In this document: in pieces, positions 1-8,179 of the stretch | How the letters are laid out: each line of letters opens with the position of its first letter | How positions within the stretch are numbered: position 1 is the stretch's first letter | DNA from: Bacteroidales bacterium | Lineage (GTDB): Bacteria > Bacteroidota > Bacteroidia > Bacteroidales > UBA1402 | Assembly (NCBI GenBank): GCA_021373135.1 | Contig: JAJFTH010000002.1 | Location: 1 to 64,000 of the forward strand | Reading direction: 5' to 3' | DNA: 64,000 bases | Made by a program: the position numbers and the translations under genes | The notes under the pieces: generated by a model | Told to the model about the DNA's origin: nothing | The model's input: the letters and a program-made list of their open reading frames with translations, nothing else | Database searches by the model: none

Positions 1-645
1 TGCTCTGACAACGAAGAAAGCTTCTATCTGATGAATCTTATACAACATCTTGAAATGGTTGTATGCACGGTCAAATATATAATAAGATCCTGATTCATAA
101 GGAATTTCTTTCATTGCCGTAGAGTCGTGTACAGAAGCTTCGGTAATATGAAAGAATGTTGGGATCTGTGTTTCAACATCGTATAATGTATGCACTTTGA
201 TTCCACCTTTTTTCTTGCGGAATTTCGCCCACCAGAACACTGAAAGGCACAAGTCAATCGTCGTTGAATCAAAAGCGTAGACATTACCTTCAAGTTTGAA
301 GATGTCAGAAACTCGTTTCTGCCTGGCTTCGTTTACTAGATAGTAAGCATACTCTTCAAAGATGTGATAGTCTCTGTCTTGATTGGCTCTTGCCAGAGAT
401 GATTTTGAAACATTCTTGCCCATACCCAAATGATACGATTTGGAGTGATGAGCATCAAGTGCGACAATTAAATCTCTCAGACTTTCACGGTTGGACAATT
501 GCCCAAACATCAGAGAAAGCAGTTGATTCCAACATGTGAAATGCTTCACGTATCTGTTACTGTCATACTTGTGAACGATGTCGTTGAACTTATTCCTGTC
601 CAGGAAGGATGCTAACTGAGCGAAAACGTATTTATCCTTATGCAT
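1..645 (-). CDS. IS4-family DDE transposase, N-terminal ~215 residues (partial)
   Basis: This gene runs off the left edge, so only its first ~215 codons are visible, starting at ATG 645 (MHKDKYVFAQL). The N-terminal region resembles the DUF4372-type domain of IS4-group transposases common in Bacteroidetes. The first catalytic aspartate lies in YAFDSTTIDL and the second in YIFDRAYNHF, the spacing expected for a DDE_Tnp_1 domain. The catalytic glutamate (Y-(2)-R-(3)-E-(6)-K region) would be outside the window. No stop or frameshift is visible in the part seen, so the copy may be intact. Its role is cut-and-paste transposition of its own IS. Family assignment is from remembered motifs, not from a search. 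Confidence 0.85.
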   Translation of the reverse strand, partial: MHKDKYVFAQLASFLDRNKFNDIVHKYDSNRYVKHFTCWNQLLSLMFGQLSNRESLRDLIVALDAHHSKSYHLGMGKNVSKSSLARANQDRDYHIFEEYAYYLVNEARQKRVSDIFKLEGNVYAFDSTTIDLCLSVFWWAKFRKKKGGIKVHTLYDVETQIPTFFHITEASVHDSTAMKEIPYESGSYYIFDRAYNHFKMLYKIHQIEAFFVVRA

Positions 646-770
646 TTGCAATTCTCTTTAAGAATAGCAAAAGAGCAAATTGAAATCCGTTTAATCGAAA
701 ATCGCTTGTAACTAACTAAATTTCAAATATTTCAAAGATCTTTTTTTGATTTTAATGGGACAGTAATGAC
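1..770 (-). mobile_element. IS4-family insertion sequence, partial (left part outside window)
   Basis: The transposase frame enters from the left edge and ends its 5' side at 645. About 135 bp separate it from the stop codon of the BspA-like gene at 781, and the IS terminus should lie in this stretch. I could not place the terminal inverted repeat because the opposite end is outside the window, so 770 is a guess. The element would lie directly against the 3' end of the BspA-like gene without visibly disrupting it. Confidence 0.5.
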
Positions 771-780
771 TTTCCCCTTT

Positions 781-2970
781 TTATAAAGCAACTTTGAATG
801 TTTTACCCATTGTATTGACTATATAAATATGATTGGGCGGAAGGTTAATTCTAACCATGTTGTCTGTTGCTTTAATGATTTGGAGTAAAATTCCGGAGCA
901 AGTATAAACAGAAATATTTTTTTCTGAATCTATTCCTGTTACTACTATTGCATCTTGATCTGTATAAATCTTAATATTTTTTCTTTGAGCTTGAGAAATA
1001 TCAGTATATATTTTAAAAAATACCACAAATTCAATATTCATCTTGATCCCTGTTGCAGTATATGCATTGTTCGCAATGCTATCAGTGATATCAGTACCGT
1101 TCTTGGTTACTTTATCAACCACATATCCTTCATTGGGAGTGATCGTTAAGGTTACGGAGTTCCCATAATCCACGCTCTGGCTGCTGAGGATTGCTTGACC
1201 CCCTTCACCTGCAGTAACCGTTGTAGCCAATGCTATCTTTTTAAAAGTAACATTGAAAACCTGATTTTGAGTAACGGATGGAATAATGTATGAATTGTTG
1301 CTAATATTTGAAGTAATATCATTTTCATTTAATAAAACGGTTGAGAGTATATAACCCTCATTAGGTAAGAATGTGATTGTTCCAGACTTCCCTTCTTCAA
1401 TAGTTATTGATATTTTATTGAGTTCATTAATGGTTGCGACCCCTCCTTCATTACAGTTCGTTGTAATATTATAAAGTATTGAGCCATTATGGTTTACCTC
1501 AAAGGTGTTTATAAAATAATTCCATCCAGTAGCCTTTGTATATGCTGAGTAAGAATTTTCCGGAATATAAAGTTTGCATGTTGCTTTATTTATACCAGAA
1601 AATGTATTGTAACTTGCATTTGGTGGAGTTATATTATTACTGTGAACTTCTGTTAATCCTGTGCAATCATAAAATGCATAATCCCCTATAGAAGTCACAC
1701 TATCAGGTATAATTATAGAAGTCAATCCTCTACAACCATAAAATGAATGATCCCCTATAGAAGTAACACTATTTGGTATGGTTATAGAAGTTAATCCTGT
1801 GCAACTAGAAAACAGGTTATTAGGTAGTGTCTTAACGTTATCGCCGATATTTACTGTTTTTAAAGACGATTGAAATGTAAAAGCATGACTCCCAATAGAA
1901 GTGCAATTTGTTGGGTTGAAGTTAAGTGTAGTTATGCTGCAAAACCAAAAAGCATCATCCCCTATAGAGGTAACACTATTAGGTATGGTTATTGAAGTCA
2001 ATCCTGTGCAATTTGAAAAAGCATTTGCACTTATAGATGTAACACTATTGGGTATAGTGATAGAAGTTAATCCTGTACAATCATAAAATGCATAATTTCC
2101 AATAGAAGTCACACTATTTGGTATTGTATATTGTTCGGATTTTCCATTTGGATAAGCAATAAGTAAAGTCCAATCTTTATTAAATAACACTCCATCTAAT
2201 GAAGAAAAATTGGAATTATTACTGTCTACAATAATCTGAGTCAATCCTGTACAATTATAAAAAACTTGTTGACCTATAGAGGTAACACTACTAGGTATAG
2301 TAATAGAAGTCAATCCTGTACAATTATAAAATGCATAATCCCCTATAGAAGTCACATCATTTGGTATGGTTATTGAAGTTAATCCTGTGCAATTATTAAA
2401 TGCATGATTTCCTATAGAAGTCACACTATCAGGTATAGTTACAGAAGTCAATCCTGTGCAACGATCAAATGCATAAACTCCAATGGATGTTACACTACCA
2501 GGTATTGTTATAGAAGTCAATCCTGTGCAACTAGAAAAGGCATAAACTCCAATGGATGTTACACTACCAGGTATTGTTATAGAAGTCAGACTTGTACAAT
2601 TGCGGAACATATAATTCGAAATTGAGTTGTCTGAGGTGGAATAATCATAAGAAATAAAACTGACATAATAAGCACTACCGCCACTTACAATCTTAGCTCC
2701 GGATAGATCAAGTACAGAAAGCGTTCCTGAAGTAGCATTCCCTTTCACATTACTTCCGGCCATTTCACGAATATAAAGAATATCCGTTCCGTTCAAATTA
2801 CCAGTAAGCGTTAAACTTGTAATTAGATTTTTCTGGCTTGGATCAATCAATGTACTTAACGTACCAGCAGTTGCGACATTTAGGGTCACTGTAACCTGAG
2901 CCTGTAGATCAATGCCTTTAAAAAGAGCAATAACAAAAGCAATTAAAATAAATGTTTTCCTCATTCTCAT
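781..2970 (-). CDS. BspA-like leucine-rich-repeat surface protein with T9SS-type C-terminal tail
   Basis: This is a predicted secreted or surface protein of about 729 residues. I chose ATG 2970 because it gives a clean signal peptide (MRMRKTF, a hydrophobic stretch, then LQAQ); the open frame extends 16 codons further up. The body holds roughly a dozen 23-residue LRR_5 (BspA/TpLRR) units of the form [20 protein letters not shown]. Two InlB-like B-repeat modules follow (one with [18 protein letters not shown]). The last ~75 residues resemble a T9SS sorting tail ([12 protein letters not shown]... [11 protein letters not shown]). LRR_5 proteins of this group often bind host matrix or other bacteria. 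The tail fits the PorQ, PorE-like and PorT-like genes elsewhere in the window. The ligand is unknown. The neighbouring repeat units are nearly identical in DNA, so copy number may vary by recombination. Confidence 0.85.
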   Translation of the reverse strand: MRMRKTFILIAFVIALFKGIDLQAQVTVTLNVATAGTLSTLIDPSQKNLITSLTLTGNLNGTDILYIREMAGSNVKGNATSGTLSVLDLSGAKIVSGGSAYYVSFISYDYSTSDNSISNYMFRNCTSLTSITIPGSVTSIGVYAFSSCTGLTSITIPGSVTSIGVYAFDRCTGLTSVTIPDSVTSIGNHAFNNCTGLTSITIPNDVTSIGDYAFYNCTGLTSITIPSSVTSIGQQVFYNCTGLTQIIVDSNNSNFSSLDGVLFNKDWTLLIAYPNGKSEQYTIPNSVTSIGNYAFYDCTGLTSITIPNSVTSISANAFSNCTGLTSITIPNSVTSIGDDAFWFCSITTLNFNPTNCTSIGSHAFTFQSSLKTVNIGDNVKTLPNNLFSSCTGLTSITIPNSVTSIGDHSFYGCRGLTSIIIPDSVTSIGDYAFYDCTGLTEVHSNNITPPNASYNTFSGINKATCKLYIPENSYSAYTKATGWNYFINTFEVNHNGSILYNITTNCNEGGVATINELNKISITIEEGKSGTITFLPNEGYILSTVLLNENDITSNISNNSYIIPSVTQNQVFNVTFKKIALATTVTAGEGGQAILSSQSVDYGNSVTLTITPNEGYVVDKVTKNGTDITDSIANNAYTATGIKMNIEFVVFFKIYTDISQAQRKNIKIYTDQDAIVVTGIDSEKNISVYTCSGILLQIIKATDNMVRINLPPNHIYIVNTMGKTFKVAL
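2471..2588 (-). repeat. near-identical 69-bp LRR-coding units
   Basis: Two neighbouring LRR units share 49 identical bases (2471-2519 and 2540-2588) at an offset of exactly 69 bp, which is 23 codons. Other units in 1650-2610 are more diverged versions of the same motif. Such identity suggests recent unit duplication or gene conversion inside the BspA-like gene. Confidence 0.8.
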
Positions 2971-3015
2971 GGTTATCTTAGATTTTGCTTTAATAAATCC
3001 TCCAACAATATCTTG

Positions 3016-3023
3016 CAAATATA
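3016..3023 (-). promoter_or_regulatory. candidate -7 box of the BspA-like gene
   Basis: TATATTTG on the minus strand matches the Bacteroidetes -7 consensus TAnnTTTG. It lies about 46 bp upstream of the chosen BspA-like start codon, which supports that start. No convincing -33 TTTG is seen at the ideal distance. Confidence 0.45.
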
Positions 3024-3120
3024 TATTAAATCAAACTAATATATTCATAATCAGTGCAATTATTGTCCATGATTAATCAATTTTGTAACATAGGATATGC
3101 CTTTTCTGAAAGCCCAATCA

Positions 3121-3155
3121 TTGCAAATAGGATCACCTTTCGGATATTATTGCAG
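3121..3155. promoter_or_regulatory. 35-bp dyad, copy A (AbiEi-operator-like)
   Basis: This is an imperfect inverted repeat with outer arms TTGCAA and TTGCAG and an inner GGATATTATTGCAG half-site. It matches copy B (4905-4939) at most positions and has the same 35-bp length. It lies downstream of the abiEii stop and about 100 bp upstream of the BspA-like promoter box. It could be a second binding site for the antitoxin or a duplication left by acquisition of the module. Confidence 0.6.
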
Positions 3156-3191
3156 CCAATATATATATTTTATGCGACAGGATAGAATTAA

Positions 3192-3989
3192 CTATAGTTT
3201 ACTTATAATATCCTTTTTAATTAATTTGTATGCTTCTTGTGGATCGTAAGCTTCACCATCTCTTAATAATAATTGAGTGTCGCCCAAAAAATCATCATCT
3301 TGCATTTTTTCTTCCATATTTAGCAGGAATTCTTTTTGCGTGGGTACATTGCTGCCTACGACAAAGTTCATGTATTCGCGATAGCAAGTTAGTACTTTGT
3401 CTAAATCTAAATCTTTTTGAGTAGATACAGCGGTGTATAAGTCAAATAAATCGCGACCTTTGCGCCGTTGATAGAGTGCCCGGAGTTTTGTCCCCAACAA
3501 TTCTTCGAGTGGGTAAGTGGTAATTTCGCAAGAATCGGTATACCATTCACTATCTACGGAGTATGGGAATTTCGACCAGCCTAATACCGAAAAATGTTCC
3601 CTGCAATTTGTTTCTACCTTTAACCGAATGGGCATGACCGGTGCAATTTCGGATTCTAACCGAAAAATCAAGGTATTGTTATTGGCTTTTTGCTTTACGA
3701 CAGGTACACCAAGAAAGGATAAAACTTCATCACGAAGTTTATCTATAATTGGTTTTATTGGTCCGGCACTGATTTGCACTAAATCGATATCCTCGGAATA
3801 GCGGGGTTGTGGCGAAAGGTATAATTTGTGTAGGGCTGTACCTCCGCGAAATGCCAACGATTTTGCCAGGAATTCATCCTTAAATATTTCAGTTAGTCCA
3901 CGACAAATAATCAAGTCTTGTTCGACTTGTTCGTTTGTTTGCCATGGCACTTTGTGTCTCCATTCTTCAATAGCTGATACCGGTATCAT
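3192..3989 (-). CDS. abiEii: AbiEii/AbiGii-type nucleotidyltransferase toxin
   Basis: This 265-residue protein is a DUF1814 (AbiEii) nucleotidyltransferase, the toxin of a type IV-like toxin-antitoxin and abortive-infection pair. The nucleotidyltransferase signature is plain: GGT at residues 49-51, followed by RYSEDIDL (63-70) with the two acidic metal ligands. A later conserved K...R...D segment reads GTKLRALYQRRKGRDLFDLY. Related toxins are reported to transfer nucleotides to tRNA or otherwise block growth; the target here is not visible. It is read leftward behind abiEi, 76 bp further on, so the two are probably co-transcribed. The length is usual for the family and no disabling mutation is seen, so this copy looks intact, unlike the AbiE remnant at 59-60 kb. 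Confidence 0.88.
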   Translation of the reverse strand: MIPVSAIEEWRHKVPWQTNEQVEQDLIICRGLTEIFKDEFLAKSLAFRGGTALHKLYLSPQPRYSEDIDLVQISAGPIKPIIDKLRDEVLSFLGVPVVKQKANNNTLIFRLESEIAPVMPIRLKVETNCREHFSVLGWSKFPYSVDSEWYTDSCEITTYPLEELLGTKLRALYQRRKGRDLFDLYTAVSTQKDLDLDKVLTCYREYMNFVVGSNVPTQKEFLLNMEEKMQDDDFLGDTQLLLRDGEAYDPQEAYKLIKKDIISKL

Positions 3990-4065
3990 TCGTTTATTTT
4001 AAACAGTTGATTTTCGAGACTCGGCATAGTCAAAACAAGTTTTGCCTCTGTACTCGCTACTCAAA

Positions 4066-4881
4066 TCATTCGTCAATTTCAATTTCAGTATTAATAATTA
4101 TTTTCCATTTTTTATCTAACATCCTTTTCTCAATAGTTTTTCCGTTTTTTAGTGGAATCTTTTGAAAGCAACAATTGGCTTGTAATGCTTTTTTATATAG
4201 CTGATTAGCCAAATCTGGAGATTCGACAGCATTCTCCAATAAATAACCCAATCGTTGAATTGTAGCTGTCCTGACTATCTCAAAGAAAGCATCAGGAGTA
4301 TTTGTAAAATCCAGCACTTCTGTCAGATCGTTCAACACAGTACATGCCCTACTCAACCCACCAATTTCTTTTTCATATTGAATGATATCTGCAGCAGTAA
4401 GAGCAGGGGAGGATATTTTAACATAGCCGGTTTGAGTTTTACGTGATTCGAGTAATTCAACCGTAGGAAAATTACGGCGTGCCACAAACTGCAACCGAAC
4501 ATTTTTTTTGTTATTGTCGCGAAGTGTGGGATGTTGAATAATCACCGAGAACGCCTGTGGCTGTTGAAGAGCAGCACCATAGAATGCAGCAGCATTGAGT
4601 AATCCAACATAATAAGGACGTTTAATATGCTGCATTAAATGGTCGATATACATAACCGGAGGTAGTATTCCTTTGACCGTATATGATATTGGTACAATTA
4701 CATAAAATCCTTTCCAAACAGAAACAATACTGTTTTTTGCGGAGAGACGAGCCAGTGCACTGCGTATACCAGTGGGTTGTATATCAGGGAAAGCTTCAGA
4801 AACCTGCTCAATGGAAAAGTAGAGCTTGCCGTTTTGTTGGAGCTTGTTTATCCAGTCTTTTATGCTAGCAGCAGTATTCAT
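4066..4881 (-). CDS. abiEi: AbiEi-type antitoxin and autorepressor
   Basis: This is a 271-residue AbiEi-family protein. The first ~65 residues form a winged helix-turn-helix (IEQVSEAFPDIQPTGIRSAL...KGFYVIVP). The rest is the AbiEi antitoxin domain, with the typical PYYVGLLNAAAFYGA and SSPALTAADIIQYE segments. AbiEi proteins neutralise the AbiEii toxin and repress their own promoter by binding inverted repeats. Here a 35-bp dyad (4905-4939) lies 24 bp upstream of the start codon and contains a TATATTTG promoter box, so autorepression is strongly suggested. A second dyad lies further upstream and a third beyond abiEii. The start at ATG 4881 fits this promoter spacing. Confidence 0.88.
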   Translation of the reverse strand: MNTAASIKDWINKLQQNGKLYFSIEQVSEAFPDIQPTGIRSALARLSAKNSIVSVWKGFYVIVPISYTVKGILPPVMYIDHLMQHIKRPYYVGLLNAAAFYGAALQQPQAFSVIIQHPTLRDNNKKNVRLQFVARRNFPTVELLESRKTQTGYVKISSPALTAADIIQYEKEIGGLSRACTVLNDLTEVLDFTNTPDAFFEIVRTATIQRLGYLLENAVESPDLANQLYKKALQANCCFQKIPLKNGKTIEKRMLDKKWKIIINTEIEIDE

Positions 4882-4904
4882 TTTTCTGATTTAAGATATT
4901 ATGA

Positions 4905-4939
4905 CTGCAAATATAATCACTTTTCGGATATTATTGCAG
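4905..4939 (-). promoter_or_regulatory. 35-bp dyad, copy B: abiE operator overlapping its promoter
   Basis: The outer arms CTGCAA and TTGCAG are exact inverted repeats, and the inner parts are imperfectly symmetrical. The Bacteroidetes -7 box TATATTTG (minus strand, 4908-4915) lies inside one arm, so a protein bound here would block abiE transcription. This is the usual arrangement for AbiEi autoregulation. Confidence 0.72.
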
Positions 4940-5069
4940 CCATAATATATATTTTTTTCTAAATAGAAAGATTTTGACTCCAATGAATATAAAAGGAACC
5001 AAACAGGTTATTTATGTCAAGTTAGCGGCGCAAAATACATGAAAACCGTTGAAAAGGTTATTAGAATGG

Positions 5070-5104
5070 CTGCGATAAGTGCCGTTATTTGGATATTATC
5101 GCAG
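5070..5104. promoter_or_regulatory. 35-bp dyad, copy C
   Basis: Arms CTGCGATAA and TTATCGCAG are a perfect 9-bp inverted repeat separated by 17 bp. The total length equals copies A and B, and the inner GGATATTAT half-site is shared. It lies about 130 bp upstream of copy B. No -7 box lies inside it, so it may be an auxiliary operator. Confidence 0.6.
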
Positions 5105-5309
5105 TCAAAATATTTTGCAAGCTTTTAAGGAATGATATATTGGTTTATATATATGGTGTCTAGTGTGGAAAGTTTTTTGTGGTGATGATATTCACTAACC
5201 TTGTGAAGTTTAAAAGCAAAATTGCGTCGCCTGCGTCGCCGCGATCCTCGGTGGGGGTCCCTGCAAACAATTTCTTTTCAAAAAGCCCCTTCGGGTCTTA
5301 CGCTTAAAA
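5105..5309. other. gene-free stretch between abiE operators and terminator
   Basis: I see no open reading frame or RNA gene here. The first half is AT-rich. 5223-5300 is GC-rich (GCGTCGCCTGCGTCGCCGCG followed by G and C runs), unlike its surroundings. It could hold an island junction near the tRNA, but no direct repeat of the tRNA 3' end was found. Confidence 0.4.
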
Positions 5310-5310
5310 A

Positions 5311-5356
5311 CAAAAAAGGCCGCAATCAAACAAGTTTGATGCGGGCCTTTTTTTGT
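5311..5356 (-). terminator. intrinsic terminator downstream of tRNA-Ser
   Basis: On the minus strand a GC-rich stem (GGCCCGCATCAAAC paired with GTTTGATTGCGGCC, one mismatch) is flanked by A and T runs, giving a strong bidirectional terminator. It ends the tRNA-Ser transcript. Confidence 0.85.
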
Positions 5357-5402
5357 TTTTGAGCTACGAGCTGAAGCTCGTTTTCAGATAAATATTCTTT
5401 TG

Positions 5403-5490
5403 CGGAGAAAGCGGGATTCGAACCCGCGGTACCCTTTAGAGGTACACACGCTTTCCAGGCGTGCCTCATCAACCACTCGAGCATCTCTCC
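5403..5490 (-). tRNA. tRNA-Ser (anticodon GGA)
   Basis: On the minus strand the acceptor arm GGAGAGA (5490 inward) pairs with TTTCTCC, with one G-T pair, and the discriminator base is G at 5403. The anticodon arm CACGC-CTGGAAA-GCGTG gives anticodon GGA, which reads UCC/UCU. A variable arm with stem GTACC/GGTAC and the T-arm GCGGGTTCGAATCCCGC follow. The long variable arm and 88-nt length are as expected for tRNA-Ser. CCA is not encoded. Confidence 0.95.
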
Positions 5491-5605
5491 TTGTTAGGGG
5501 TTGGTTAGTTTCCCCAAATGCGGTCGCAAATTTAAGAAAAAAATGGGACTCGCAAAGTAAATCTGATGGAGAATATGAAAAAGAAAAGGTATTTCACGGG
5601 AGTGT

Positions 5606-6364
5606 TCAGGCTAGAAGCTGTCTGGCATTCAAGGTCGTTTGCCTTTCAACATGTTCTGCCGGAAGTTCATAGATTTCTGAAAGTTTCTGAATGACGAGGG
5701 TCATATAGGCTGATTCGTTGCGTTTACCGCGGTGGGGAACAGGGGCGAGGTAGGGTGAATCGGTTTCGGTGACGATATGTTTTAAAGGAATGTTTCTGAG
5801 AAATCGGGCGACCGGGTTTTTTTTATAGGTGATGTTTCCGTTGATGCCAAGCAGAAAACCCTCACGGGTCAGTTCCTCGGCTTGTTCCTGATTCCCTGCG
5901 AAACAATGGAAAATGCCTTTCAGACCTTTGGAATAATAGTTTCGGATAATGGGCATCAATTCGTCGAAAGCGTCCCTGATGTGGATCAGTACCGGTTGTT
6001 TCCGTCTCAGAGCCCAGTCTATCTGATAAATGAGAGCCTCTTTTTGCTCTTCAAGAAAGGTCTTGTCCCAGTAAAGGTCGAGACCGATTTCTCCGATGCC
6101 ACAGTAAGAACCGGCATCTACGATTTGTCTGATTTTGGAAAGCTCTTCGCGGAAATTTTCATGGACGTCTTCTGGATGAAGTCCTCCGAAGAAACGGAAA
6201 AAACCGGAATCAAGTTTCCTGAGCTTTTGCATCTGGCTTAAGCTTTCAACATCCGTTCCCGGTATCCATATTTCTTCGATGCCTTTATCTTTTGCCTTTT
6301 GAATCACTTCAGCAAGGTCTGTGTCGAATGTTGAATCGTATAAATGTGCGTGTGTGTCAATCAT
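5606..6364 (-). CDS. tatD: TatD-family metal-dependent DNase
   Basis: This 252-residue protein is a TatD/YcfH-type hydrolase (TIM barrel, two divalent metals), which degrades DNA 3'-5' and takes part in DNA repair or turnover in the cytoplasm. The start at ATG 6364 places the metal-binding HxH at residues 5-7 (MIDTHAHLY); the frame open further upstream is the overlap with the preceding gene. Other family marks are GEIGLDLYWD (catalytic Glu), PVLIHIRDA, GIFHCFAGN and ETDSPYLAPVPHRGKRNE. The start overlaps the stop of the preceding hypothetical gene by 8 bp, so the two are translationally coupled. Length and motifs are complete. Confidence 0.93.
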   Translation of the reverse strand: MIDTHAHLYDSTFDTDLAEVIQKAKDKGIEEIWIPGTDVESLSQMQKLRKLDSGFFRFFGGLHPEDVHENFREELSKIRQIVDAGSYCGIGEIGLDLYWDKTFLEEQKEALIYQIDWALRRKQPVLIHIRDAFDELMPIIRNYYSKGLKGIFHCFAGNQEQAEELTREGFLLGINGNITYKKNPVARFLRNIPLKHIVTETDSPYLAPVPHRGKRNESAYMTLVIQKLSEIYELPAEHVERQTTLNARQLLA

Positions 6365-7079
6365 CCCCGGAATCTTCTGCTTCGGAATGGATTTTTTCGT
6401 TCTTACGGTAGTAATAGCGTAATCCGTATATCTTGCAGTACATACGCTTTTCTTCATCCGGATAGGATTTATAGAAATCTTCCACCTCGTTCCAGAGGTT
6501 GAGGATAATCTCATCTGCCGTTTCCCGAAGGGAGGCCAATTGTTCCAAAGAACGGTTTGTGCTTTTCTGAAACGTCTTTTGGGAAATGCCGGAGTCTTTG
6601 AATATGTCGTAATGTACCCGCACTTTGGCTATGGCCGGGTTGTATATGGGTGCTCCTCCATTTTTGATACGTTCCTGTTCACCCCTGATGATGCGTTCTC
6701 CCCAACGGAGCAGTGCTTTTTCCGTACTCAGGTCCGGGACGGAAAAATTATTGGGATCGAGACCGTATAATGTCTTTTGTTCCTTTTTGATTTCATTTCT
6801 TATGACACTGAAATTCAGTACCTGGATGAAGTGGGAGATGTACAGGCGAACGGTCTTGATTTGCTGTTGGTATTTTTTTCCGGCAGTGACCTGACTGTTT
6901 AAACACATCAGATAATCATGATGTGCCCCTTCAAAGTTGGGTAGAAAAACCTCAGCTTCGTTGATGGTCTTGATTGTAAGAGCCAACTCCGGTACATTGG
7001 TTTGCCGAAAGACCTCAATGGCTGTTCGTAATGCACGAATCCTTGCCTGGTCGGTATTGGGTAATCTTCTGTATGGCAT
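6357..7079 (-). CDS. conserved Bacteroidales protein of unknown function, upstream of tatD
   Basis: This is a soluble 240-residue protein with no signal peptide or membrane segment. I do not recognise a characterised domain. The N-terminal ~90 residues are helical (ALRTAIEVFRQTNVPELALTIKT) and the C-terminal part is rich in charged residues and tyrosine (GLRYYYRKNEKIHSE). It is read with tatD (8-bp overlap) and lies 27 bp after the prenyl synthase gene, so the three probably share a transcript. Coupling to tatD hints at a DNA-related role, but this is only context. Confidence 0.75.
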   Translation of the reverse strand: MPYRRLPNTDQARIRALRTAIEVFRQTNVPELALTIKTINEAEVFLPNFEGAHHDYLMCLNSQVTAGKKYQQQIKTVRLYISHFIQVLNFSVIRNEIKKEQKTLYGLDPNNFSVPDLSTEKALLRWGERIIRGEQERIKNGGAPIYNPAIAKVRVHYDIFKDSGISQKTFQKSTNRSLEQLASLRETADEIILNLWNEVEDFYKSYPDEEKRMYCKIYGLRYYYRKNEKIHSEAEDSGDD

Positions 7080-7106
7080 AATGGAAATTGTTTTAAGAGT
7101 TTTCTA

Positions 7107-8081
7107 TTACTTCTTTCGGTCCATCAATTCATTCGCAAGATCGGTCAGTGGTGCCTTACAGGTATCTGAAACGGAAATCTTGTTTAATGACTCGAATGCC
7201 AGTTTTTGGTGCTTTTTCATTTCATTCAAACATATTTCTTTGACGCCTATCTGATTGTATATTTTTGTGATGGCCTCAATCTTTTCTTCACGGATAAAGT
7301 CAGTTTTTTTCAGCCAATAATTTAGATTGTTCAATGTGGCTTTGTCGGCATTGTTAAGTGCCTGTATCAGCAGAAAGGTCTTTTTGTTGCAGAGGATATC
7401 ACCGCCTATCTTTTTGCCGAAAGTGGCGGGATCTCCGTATACATCCAGAAGGTCATCTTTCAGCTGGAAGGCGAAACCGGTTTCAATGCCGAATTGATAG
7501 AGAAGTTCGGACTCTTTTGGGGTGGCACCGCCAATGATGGCACCCATCTTAAGGCTGGCTGCGAGAAGTACGGCTGTTTTCAGGCGGATCATTTTCATGT
7601 ATTCCCCGATAGTCACTTCTTCCTGGGTTTCAAAGTCCATGTCTAACTGCTGCCCTTCGCACACTTCGATGGCTGTTTTTGTAAAAAGAGCGAGGCATAC
7701 TTTCAGATGTTTTTCCGGCAATTGGTCCAAAATCTGGTAGGATAAGATTTGCATGGCATCCCCGGAAAGAATGGCTACGTTTTCGTCCCATTTGATGTGC
7801 ACGCAGTCCATGTTGCGCCGTTTTTCGGCTTTATCCATGATGTCATCGTGCAAGAGCGTGAAGTTGTGGAATATTTCAAGAGCCAGTGCAGGCTGTATCG
7901 CTTTTTCTATCTGGTTATCGTAAAGTTCACAGGCCATCAGGCATAGAACAGGCCTTATCCTTTTCCCCCCTACGGAAAGGACATAACGAATGGGATCATA
8001 TAATTTTGCAGGTTTTTTATCGAGATTGACCTGTTCAAGGGATATATTTATGAGCTCAATAAGCTCATTTTGTGTTCTCAT
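7107..8081 (-). CDS. trans-isoprenyl diphosphate synthase (polyprenyl synthetase)
   Basis: This 324-residue all-alpha enzyme condenses isopentenyl diphosphate with an allylic diphosphate. The first aspartate-rich motif is LLHDDIMD (residues 77-83). The second is LKDDLLDVYG near 210. GGKRIRP near 38-44 is the conserved substrate-binding loop. Product length (geranylgeranyl, octaprenyl or other) cannot be read safely from the sequence. In Bacteroidales such enzymes supply menaquinone side chains or undecaprenyl precursors, in line with ispH being nearby at 10.9 kb. It lies 27 bp upstream of the hypothetical-tatD pair on the same strand. Confidence 0.92.
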   Translation of the reverse strand: MRTQNELIELINISLEQVNLDKKPAKLYDPIRYVLSVGGKRIRPVLCLMACELYDNQIEKAIQPALALEIFHNFTLLHDDIMDKAEKRRNMDCVHIKWDENVAILSGDAMQILSYQILDQLPEKHLKVCLALFTKTAIEVCEGQQLDMDFETQEEVTIGEYMKMIRLKTAVLLAASLKMGAIIGGATPKESELLYQFGIETGFAFQLKDDLLDVYGDPATFGKKIGGDILCNKKTFLLIQALNNADKATLNNLNYWLKKTDFIREEKIEAITKIYNQIGVKEICLNEMKKHQKLAFESLNKISVSDTCKAPLTDLANELMDRKK

Positions 8082-8179
8082 TTCGAATTTTTTATTTCAA
8101 AAGTACAGATTCAATGTGTATTTAACAAAAAAAAAGGTGGTATAAAATGATAGAAGTCTTTTTCATTGCCTGATTTTTC

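Noticed and set aside
3016-3155. Dyad copy A as the promoter operator of the BspA-like gene
   Set aside because: The BspA promoter box lies about 100 bp away from the dyad, so direct blocking is not supported; only a looser effect remains possible.
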